Positions 40,526-46,254 of a stretch of 46,254 nucleotides of DNA are shown here, piece after piece; position 1 is the first letter of the stretch; every line of letters begins with the position of its first letter. Below the pieces are notes generated by a model. That model saw only the letters and a list, made by a program, of their open reading frames with translations. It had not been told where the DNA came from and searched no databases. The DNA is taken from contig JAFDZR010000031.1 in NCBI GenBank assembly GCA_018266875.1, positions 1 to 46,254 of the forward strand, written 5' to 3'. Origin of the DNA: Bacteroidota bacterium. Its GTDB lineage: Bacteria > Bacteroidota > Ignavibacteria > Tepidaquicellales > Tepidaquicellaceae. Both the position numbers and the translations under genes were made by a program.

Positions 40526-41803
40526 TTATGTAAGTTTATTTACGATTTTCTCTGCAATGCCTATTGAATTCTCAAAGACAAGTCTGCATTTCTCGCCTGT
40601 TTCGTCCCTAAGCTTTTTATCAGAAAGCAGGTTTCTAATTATCCTGTAAAACTGTTTCGAATCAGTAATTACAATACCGCATCCTTTTTCTATAAGGATC
40701 TCGTCCTCATCGGAGTTCTTTACTTTATTTGAAAACAAGATCGGCATGTTAAATATAGCAGGTTCGAGAATATTATGAAGTCCTGTTTTAAATCCGCCTC
40801 CGACATAGCTCAGATATGCAGTGCTGTATAGTTTCGAAAGAATCCCGATCCTGTCCACAATTATAAGATTCTCTCCATTGTATCGGGATATTCCGCTGAA
40901 GCGTATCGGTCTTATGTTTTCATATTCGGAATGAATGTTCTTTTCGATTGCAGCTATTTTTGTTTCTTTGGGCTCATGTGGAACGAGCATTGTCAGAAGA
41001 TCTTTTTCATATTTAAGGATTTTATTCACTGCGGGAAGTATCACATCCTCATCGTCTTTCCATGAGCTTCCCATTACAAAAATCTTCTTATCCTTTATGA
41101 CTGATGCCGAAATAATTTCTTCACCTTTGTCTTTTCGCGCTGACTGAACCACTCTTTCAAATTTCGAATCGCCGAATTTAATTATTTCCACATTTTCATT
41201 TTTAAGGATTTCCCTGTAATTCTTTTCATCGGTATCATCTATTACAAAAGCTGTATCCATCATTCCGTAAAGACTCTTTTTAAAAGATCTGATCACGGGG
41301 ATCCTCCAGGTGGAATCATTTTCATCAAATCTCGCATTGGCAAGAACGTTTTTTATTTTCCTTTTTCCAGATTCATAAAGCAGGTTGTACCAGAGATCAT
41401 ATCTCATGAATATAAGTATCTCAGGATTCGTCATGTCGAGGAATCTTTTCTGCCCGGAGACAGAGTCAAATGGAATATAAGTCTTGATTACATTTTCATA
41501 ACTGATCTTTGAATTATTGAAACCGGAAGGTGAAAAGAAAGATAGCACAACATTGTAACTCTTTTTAATGAACTCGTCAACCAGCGGAAGCGCCTGCTGA
41601 TATTCTCCCAGCGACGAGGAGTGTATTACTACGGTTCTTTTGTGACTTAAACGTGAAAGAGATTTATTCAGGTCACTGAATAAATCTCTTCTGTTTTTTA
41701 AACCTTCTTTAACTTTGGAATTGAAGATCGAATATGTCCTGAAGAACGTCCACAACAACGGAATGCCTATTATATTATAAACAACAAACCAGAATTTTTT
41801 CAT
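40526..41803 (-). CDS. waaA: 3-deoxy-D-manno-octulosonic acid (Kdo) transferase
   Basis: This 425-residue GT30-family protein transfers Kdo to lipid A at the inner face of the cytoplasmic membrane. It has an N-terminal anchor (residues 1-22), the catalytic glutamate in HSSSLGEYQQALPL (about 61-74), FFSPSGFNN (about 90-98), RYDLWYNLLYES (about 134-145), and the C-terminal VPHEPKE (about 266-272) and YVGGGFKTGLHNILEPA (about 336-352), all standard for KdtA/WaaA. It is located between frr (11-bp gap) and gmhA, so it may be co-transcribed with the upstream translation genes. Confidence 0.93.
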   Translation of the reverse strand: MKKFWFVVYNIIGIPLLWTFFRTYSIFNSKVKEGLKNRRDLFSDLNKSLSRLSHKRTVVIHSSSLGEYQQALPLVDEFIKKSYNVVLSFFSPSGFNNSKISYENVIKTYIPFDSVSGQKRFLDMTNPEILIFMRYDLWYNLLYESGKRKIKNVLANARFDENDSTWRIPVIRSFKKSLYGMMDTAFVIDDTDEKNYREILKNENVEIIKFGDSKFERVVQSARKDKGEEIISASVIKDKKIFVMGSSWKDDEDVILPAVNKILKYEKDLLTMLVPHEPKETKIAAIEKNIHSEYENIRPIRFSGISRYNGENLIIVDRIGILSKLYSTAYLSYVGGGFKTGLHNILEPAIFNMPILFSNKVKNSDEDEILIEKGCGIVITDSKQFYRIIRNLLSDKKLRDETGEKCRLVFENSIGIAEKIVNKLT

Positions 41804-41814
41804 GGTCTGCTTAT

Positions 41815-42372
41815 TTATACTTCCATGATCTCTTTCTCTTTCTGAGACAGAAGATTATCAATATCCTTTATGTACTTGTCAGTGAGTTTCTGCACTTCAC
41901 TCTCCCCGTGTTTTCTCTCATCTTCCGATAAATGCTCGTCTTTTTCGGCTTTCTTCAAATGCTCAATCGCATCTCTTCTGAGATTTCTGACCGCTATTTT
42001 TCCGTCTTCACCGAATTTTTTAACAAGCTTCACGATCTCTTTTCTTCTTTCTTCATTGAGTGCGGGGATCGGAATTCGTATAACATTGCCGTCATTCGCT
42101 GGGTTAAGTCCGAGGTTCGCAGCCTGTATTGCTTTTTCTATAAGAGGAATTGCTGTCTTGTCCCACGCCTGAACAGTGATAGTGTGATAATCAGGAGTGC
42201 TGACATTTCCAAGCTGATTCAGAGCAGTTGGAGTGCCGTAATAATCAACTTTAACTCCGTCCAGAAGATTGGTTGTGGCTTTTCCTGTTCTGATCTTTAT
42301 TAATTCCTGATGGACATGATCCACGGCTTTTTCCATTTTATCGGAAGCGCCTTTTATAATATCCTTTATCAT
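41815..42372 (-). CDS. frr: Ribosome recycling factor
   Basis: This 185-residue protein splits post-termination ribosomes together with EF-G. It has a long helical domain with IRTGKATTNLLDGVKVDYYGTPTALNQLGNVS (about 27-58), IPIPALNEERRKEIVKLVKKFGEDGKIAVRNLRRDA (about 101-136) and a helical C-terminus ending SQKEKEIMEV. It follows pyrH by 27 bp in the conserved order rpsB-tsf-pyrH-frr. Confidence 0.97.
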   Translation of the reverse strand: MIKDIIKGASDKMEKAVDHVHQELIKIRTGKATTNLLDGVKVDYYGTPTALNQLGNVSTPDYHTITVQAWDKTAIPLIEKAIQAANLGLNPANDGNVIRIPIPALNEERRKEIVKLVKKFGEDGKIAVRNLRRDAIEHLKKAEKDEHLSEDERKHGESEVQKLTDKYIKDIDNLLSQKEKEIMEV

Positions 42373-42399
42373 ATAGGTAAATTTTTTTTTGAAAAAGTA

Positions 42400-43110
42400 T
42401 CAGCAAACAAGCGTGCCGATGTTTTCTCCCATTACAAGTTTTTTCAGATTACCGCGAACGTTCATATTAAAAACCTTTATAGGCAGATGATTTTCCTGAC
42501 AAAGTGTAATGGCTGTAAGGTCCATTACCCTGAGATCTTTTTCCAGAACATCAATATAGGAAAGTTTTTTATACATTTTCGCTTTCTTATTCTTTTCGGG
42601 ATCTGAATCATAAACGCCGTTTACTCTGGTTCCTTTAATTATTATATCAGCTCTGATCTCTATGGCTCTCAGAGCGGCTGCAGTGTCAGTGGTGAAATAA
42701 GGGCTTCCGGTTCCGGATGAAAAAATAACAACCCTCTTTTTTTCTATATGCCTCACGGCTCTTCTTAGTATGAATGGTTCGGCAATCTCATCCATTTTGA
42801 TTGCAGACTGGACTCTTGTAAAAATTCCTTTCTTTTCAAGAGCGTTCTGGATAGCAAGAGCATTAATGACTGTTGCAAGCATTCCCATCTGATCACCTGT
42901 TACCCTGTCTATTCCTGACTCGTGCGCAGAAAGTCCTCTGTAAATATTTCCTCCTCCTATTACAATTCCAATTTCGATTCCCAGTTCTACAATTGTCAGG
43001 ACTTCGTTTGAGATCGTTTCAAGCACTTTCGAATCTATGCCATAAGACTGGCTTCCCATAAGGGATTCACCGCTCAGTTTCAGCAGGATTCTTTTGAACT
43101 TAGGAGTCAT
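42400..43110 (-). CDS. pyrH: Uridylate kinase (UMP kinase)
   Basis: This 236-residue amino-acid-kinase-fold enzyme phosphorylates UMP to UDP. Motifs are [13 protein letters not shown] (residues 7-19), [11 protein letters not shown] (about 49-59), [20 protein letters not shown] (about 72-91), [20 protein letters not shown] (about 130-149) and an MDLTAITLC (about 194-202) near the end. It lies between tsf and frr, with 21 bp to tsf. Confidence 0.97.
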   Translation of the reverse strand: MTPKFKRILLKLSGESLMGSQSYGIDSKVLETISNEVLTIVELGIEIGIVIGGGNIYRGLSAHESGIDRVTGDQMGMLATVINALAIQNALEKKGIFTRVQSAIKMDEIAEPFILRRAVRHIEKKRVVIFSSGTGSPYFTTDTAAALRAIEIRADIIIKGTRVNGVYDSDPEKNKKAKMYKKLSYIDVLEKDLRVMDLTAITLCQENHLPIKVFNMNVRGNLKKLVMGENIGTLVC

Positions 43111-43131
43111 TATGAGATTTCTTAATGAAAA

Positions 43132-43995
43132 TTATTTATTCTCTTCGCCAAGCTGGAATCTGACCATGCTTACGATTTCAACGCTGTTACCGTTTGCTTT
43201 ATTGAAATCAGCTATAAGGTCTTTTATGGATTTTCCTGATTCATTAATATATTCCTGATCGAGTAGACAATTATCCTGATAATATCTTTCAATCTTATTC
43301 TTTACAATTGTCTGCGCAATGTTATCAGGCTTGTTTTCATTTTTTGCCTGAGACATGTATATTTCTTTTTCCTTTTCAATAAGAGCGCTGTCAATATTCT
43401 CACGGTCAATGGCAAGCGGATTCATTGCAACCACCTGCATTGCAATATTCTTTCCGAGAGCATCAGCTTTTTCGTCATACTTGCCTTTGAATCCGACGAG
43501 TGAGCCGAGTTTGCTTCCGAAATGAATGTAACCTGAAACAAATCCGTCAGGCACACTGACTATCTTCGCTCTTTTAAGTTCGGTCCTTTCGCCGACCTTA
43601 CCCATTATCTCATCTATCTTATCTTTAATGGTAAGTCCGCCGTCAGATACGGCAGATAATATTTTTTCCGTATCATCAGTATTTGCATCCAAAGCCGCCT
43701 GAGCAATGCTCTCGGCAAAATTCTGAAATTCTTCGCCTTTGGAAACAAAGTCCGTTTCACAGTTCACTTCTATTATGGCTGCTGTTTTAAAATCATCTGA
43801 AAATTTAGATTTAACAGCTCCTTCGTTTGTAATTTTATCGGCTCTTTTGACAGCCATTGCGGCTCCTTTTTTCCTGAGTACCTCAACCGCTTTTTCAATA
43901 TCTCCTTCTGTTTCCTGAAGAGCTTTTTTGCAATCGCTTATCCCTGCGCCTGTTTTATTCCTTAATTCTTTTATCAGATCTAATGTTATTTCCAT
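43132..43995 (-). CDS. tsf: Translation elongation factor Ts
   Basis: This 287-residue protein is the nucleotide exchange factor for EF-Tu. The N-terminal UBA-like domain is LIKELRNKTGAGISDCKKALQETEGDIEKAVEVLR (residues 6-40). The core motif CETDFVS (about 79-85) is present, and the C-terminal domain ends with VEIVSMVRFQLGEE. It lies 30 bp after rpsB, the usual arrangement. Confidence 0.97.
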   Translation of the reverse strand: MEITLDLIKELRNKTGAGISDCKKALQETEGDIEKAVEVLRKKGAAMAVKRADKITNEGAVKSKFSDDFKTAAIIEVNCETDFVSKGEEFQNFAESIAQAALDANTDDTEKILSAVSDGGLTIKDKIDEIMGKVGERTELKRAKIVSVPDGFVSGYIHFGSKLGSLVGFKGKYDEKADALGKNIAMQVVAMNPLAIDRENIDSALIEKEKEIYMSQAKNENKPDNIAQTIVKNKIERYYQDNCLLDQEYINESGKSIKDLIADFNKANGNSVEIVSMVRFQLGEENK

Positions 43996-44025
43996 TGTAG
44001 TAATAGTAAAATGATTTATTAAATA

Positions 44026-44766
44026 TTAATTCTGTTCAAGTTTTTCCTTCATCTCTTCCGACTCGTCCTCAGCCTTTATTTTTGCAACCTGATTGCCAAC
44101 TATGGCTGCATCGGCTATTGCCTTGGTTATTATTTCTATGGATTTAACCGCATCATCATTTGCGGGGATCGGGTAATCCACAAGATCAGGATCACAGTTT
44201 GTATCCACAATAGCGTACACAGGAATGTTCAGTTTTCTTGCTTCGCTGATCGCAATATGTTCCTTTTTGATATCAACGACAAAGATTGCTCCCGGCAGTT
44301 TAGTCATATTGACAATACCGTTTAAAACTTTTTCAAGTTTTTCCTTGTCCCTTGAAAGAATCAGTCTTTCCTTTTTTACGAACTGTTCGATGGATCCGTC
44401 TGTCTCCATCTTCTGAATGTTTGTAAGCTTCTTGATGCTTTTTCTTACAGTGTTGAAATTTGTAAGCATACCTCCGAGCCATCTTTCGCATACATAAAAG
44501 GAACCGCTTCTTTCGGCCTGATCCTTGATTATCTGCTTAGCCTGTTTTTTTGTTCCGATGAAAAGAACTTTCTTTCCGTCGGTCGAGATCTTTGAGATCG
44601 AGTTACATGCTTCTTCAAGAAGTTCGAGCGTCTTCTTCAGATCAATTATATGGATGCCGTTTCTCTCCATAAAAATGTATTTCCTCATTTTCGGGTCCCA
44701 TCTTCTTGTAAGATGACCGAAATGCGAACCTGCTAGTAACAGATCTTCGATTTGTACTTTTGTCAA
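44026..44766 (-). CDS. rpsB: Small ribosomal subunit protein S2
   Basis: This 246-residue protein has the S2 signature [24 protein letters not shown] near the N-terminus, [18 protein letters not shown] (about 71-88), [12 protein letters not shown] (about 95-106) and [24 protein letters not shown] (about 181-204). The C-terminus is an acidic tail. The start is TTG, confirmed by a perfect AGGAGG (44774-44779 on the minus strand) seven bases upstream and by the usual S2 N-terminal length. The 266-bp leader upstream contains two hairpins and may carry autoregulation by S2. Confidence 0.96.
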   Translation of the reverse strand: MTKVQIEDLLLAGSHFGHLTRRWDPKMRKYIFMERNGIHIIDLKKTLELLEEACNSISKISTDGKKVLFIGTKKQAKQIIKDQAERSGSFYVCERWLGGMLTNFNTVRKSIKKLTNIQKMETDGSIEQFVKKERLILSRDKEKLEKVLNGIVNMTKLPGAIFVVDIKKEHIAISEARKLNIPVYAIVDTNCDPDLVDYPIPANDDAVKSIEIITKAIADAAIVGNQVAKIKAEDESEEMKEKLEQN

Positions 44767-44831
44767 GATTAATCCTCCTGGGTTATAAAAGTCGAGTCAG
44801 AATTGTAGAACTCAATAAACTGTTTTTATTG

Positions 44832-44951
44832 TCTCCGAGACGGAGATTCCGATAATGAAATTATCTTCAATAAAGAATTGACTTTTGTTTTTTCTTCTAC
44901 TCCCGTCACTTCCGGCTTCACATCCGCATTATGCGGACACAGGTGAAGCTG
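44832..44951 (-). promoter_or_regulatory. Structured leader of rpsB (two hairpins)
   Basis: In the spacer between rpsI and rpsB, TCTCCG/CGGAGA (44832-44846) forms a perfect 6-bp stem. CGGCTTCAC/GTGAAGCTG (44914-44951, one G-T pair) encloses an inner stem TCCGCAT/ATGCGGA. Neither ends in a convincing U-tract, so they are more likely RNA leader structure (autogenous control of rpsB by S2 is known in other bacteria) than terminators. The right-hand hairpin could also mark the end of the rplM-rpsI transcript. Confidence 0.4.
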
Positions 44952-45032
44952 AATCGGGGAATATGAGTTTTTTAAATAATGTTAATAAAAATCTTTTGAG
45001 GCAAAAAATCTGTCTCCTGAAATAAATAAATA

Positions 45033-45425
45033 TTATCTCTTTGAGAACTGGAATTTCTTTCTTGCTTTCGGCTGACCGCATTTCTTTCTTTCTACGGCTC
45101 TTGGATCCCTTGTCATGAGTCCTGCTTTTCTGAGAGGACTTTTCAGTTCACCGTTTGTTTCAACCAGAGCTCTGGCAATTCCGAGTTTAATAGCGCCTGC
45201 CTGACCTGTGAAACCGCCTCCGCTGACGTTTACCTGAGCGTCGAATGTTCCTGAGGTGTTTGTAACCTGAAACGGCTGAATTATCTCAGTATAGAGGTTC
45301 TCAGTTTTAAAATAATCTTTGGCTTCCTGATTGTTTATTTTAATACTGCCGTTCCCGGGTTTTAAAATCACGCGGGCAGTTGCTGTTTTTCTTCTGCCTA
45401 TCTTTAATGTTGAGTTTGAACTCAT
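45033..45425 (-). CDS. rpsI: Small ribosomal subunit protein S9
   Basis: This 130-residue protein starts with [21 protein letters not shown] (S9 N-terminus). It has [22 protein letters not shown] (about 68-89), and ends [26 protein letters not shown], the conserved basic tail that reaches the ribosomal P site. It follows rplM by 36 bp, the universal rplM-rpsI pair. Confidence 0.97.
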   Translation of the reverse strand: MSSNSTLKIGRRKTATARVILKPGNGSIKINNQEAKDYFKTENLYTEIIQPFQVTNTSGTFDAQVNVSGGGFTGQAGAIKLGIARALVETNGELKSPLRKAGLMTRDPRAVERKKCGQPKARKKFQFSKR

Positions 45426-45461
45426 TTGTATAGTTTAAATATAAATAATTTTTAAATCCGG

Positions 45462-45923
45462 TTAAGCTTTAATCTCAAGAACAGCTGGATTCTGAGCGCC
45501 GTGAGGGTGTTCTGTTCCAGTATAAACCTTGAGCTTGTTTATCAGTTTGTTTCCGAGTTTTGTTTTTGGAAGCATTCTTTTTACTGCAAGTCTTATGATC
45601 CTGTCCGGATGTTTTTCCATCATTTCAGAGTAAGTTCTCTTTTTCTGACCGCCCGGATAAAGGGAGTGAGTAAGGTATACTTTCTGCTCGGCTCTTTTAA
45701 CTGCTATTTTCACTTTGTCAGCGTTGAGAACCACTACCCAGTCACCAATATCTGCATTCGGTGTGTACTGAGGATTATATTTCCCTCTTATCCTTTTTGC
45801 AACTTCGCTTGCAAGCCTTCCGAGGACTTTGCCTTCTGCATCCACCACATACCACTTATTACCGTTTTCGGAACGCGTGGCGAATTTGGTGATCCTGTTG
45901 GTTTTTCTTATTCCTGATTTCAT
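45462..45923 (-). CDS. rplM: Large ribosomal subunit protein L13
   Basis: This 153-residue protein has WYVVDAEGKVLGRLASEVAKRIRGK (about 24-48), DWVVVLNADKVKI (about 61-73), the Y.HS.YPGG motif at about 83-92 (with Thr-His-Ser) and AVKRMLPKTKLGNKLINKLKVYTGTEHPH (about 113-141), all L13 marks. The N-terminus is about 10 residues longer than in E. coli and basic. It is the first gene of the rplM-rpsI unit, with a candidate promoter 20 bp upstream. Confidence 0.97.
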   Translation of the reverse strand: MKSGIRKTNRITKFATRSENGNKWYVVDAEGKVLGRLASEVAKRIRGKYNPQYTPNADIGDWVVVLNADKVKIAVKRAEQKVYLTHSLYPGGQKKRTYSEMMEKHPDRIIRLAVKRMLPKTKLGNKLINKLKVYTGTEHPHGAQNPAVLEIKA

Positions 45924-45943
45924 ATTGATTTTTAATAAGCATT

Positions 45944-45973
45944 GAAATTACCATTATTACATTAAATAATCAA
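45944..45973 (-). promoter_or_regulatory. Candidate promoter of rplM-rpsI
   Basis: On the minus strand TTG (45971-45973) is followed after 20 bases by TAATTTC (45944-45950). It has the same 27-base spacing as the other promoters, with C for the final G. It ends 20 bp before the start codon. Confidence 0.5.
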
Positions 45974-46090
45974 TGATATCATTTGTCTTATTGGGAGAAA
46001 ATTCCAGTGCTGTCCAAAACATTTTCAAATAAATAAAAAAACTTTAATAATGAACTCTAATTTATGTTTTAATTTACACAATTTTTTTAA

Positions 46091-46245
46091 CCCACCTGTG
46101 ATAAATTGCCGAAAAGAAATTCAGAGTATTGGGGAACAGCAAAAATTTCCTGTTTGAGCCAACCGTCATTGCTTTTCTGACGGTTGGTGAGTTGAAATTT
46201 TTGCCGCCAATATGAATGAATTTCCGGCAATTTATCACCAGTGGG
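46091..46245. repeat. 155-bp foldback (imperfect inverted repeat) element
   Basis: The left arm (46091-46168) and the inverted right arm (46178-46245) match in several blocks: CCCAC, GTGATAAATTGCCG, GAAATTCA, TATTGG, CAAAAATTTC and CCAACCGTCA. The bases between are small indels and mismatches. The innermost CCAACCGTCA/TGACGGTTGG is a perfect 10-bp stem with a 9-base loop. No open frame runs through it. The rest of the 331-bp right end (45924-46090) holds only the rplM promoter. It could be a miniature inverted-repeat element, a structured RNA or a long terminator. Confidence 0.75.
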
Positions 46246-46254
46246 CGATTTTTC

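Overview
The window is a chromosomal segment of low-GC DNA, most likely from the Ignavibacteria/Chlorobi side of the Bacteroidota. Four things point there. A secreted protein ends in a type IX secretion sorting domain (a YPNPFN start and a GVYFYRLETG-like end). Two large peptidases end in the dockerin-like calcium-loop domain I associate with Ignavibacteria. At least six promoters match the Bacteroidota sigma-A form (TTG at -33, TTTG at -7, at fixed spacing). The LPS genes gmhA, waaA and a GT9 heptosyltransferase indicate a Gram-negative envelope. Most genes lack a Shine-Dalgarno sequence, many appear to start with TTG, and a few have a strong purine-rich site. I see no phage, transposase or CRISPR array.

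Left part (1-15.6 kb): a cut-off gene on the minus strand, an HXXEE membrane protein, two tandem tRNA-Ser genes and two tandem secreted M23 peptidases with near-identical 3' ends. Then come a minus-strand pair (S9 peptidase and polytopic membrane protein), a MarR-GNAT regulator, an S41 peptidase, a MOSC protein, a repeat-rich spacer, and a run of RidA, ABM-domain protein, Ntn-type amide hydrolase and HdeD-like membrane protein.

Middle part (15.7-31 kb) holds two amino-acid-chemistry loci. The first starts at a perfect promoter and encodes two Ddl-like ATP-grasp ligases, a GNAT acetyltransferase and a lysine 2,3-aminomutase-type radical SAM enzyme that keeps both lysine-binding aspartates. After a small-protein/DUF6249/DUF4097/ECF-sigma locus and a CHAP hydrolase comes an AraC-type regulator, followed by a tight six-gene operon (24083-30943). 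This operon encodes a PqqD-like protein, an ATP-grasp ligase, a LysA-fold PLP decarboxylase, a urea-transporter/M23 fusion, a TPR plus beta-barrel outer-membrane protein and a periplasmic TPR protein. It reads as a make-and-export pathway reaching from cytoplasm to outer membrane. It is my best candidate for an undescribed system, and it contains a possible -1 frameshift/overlap site.

Right part (31-46.2 kb): a type IX-sorted beta-propeller protein, GT9 glycosyltransferase, DUF4397 lipoprotein, prs, a 2-oxo-acid dehydrogenase E2 and a subtilase. On the minus strand are gmhA-waaA and the core translation block rplM-rpsI-rpsB-tsf-pyrH-frr. The right edge carries a 155-bp foldback element.
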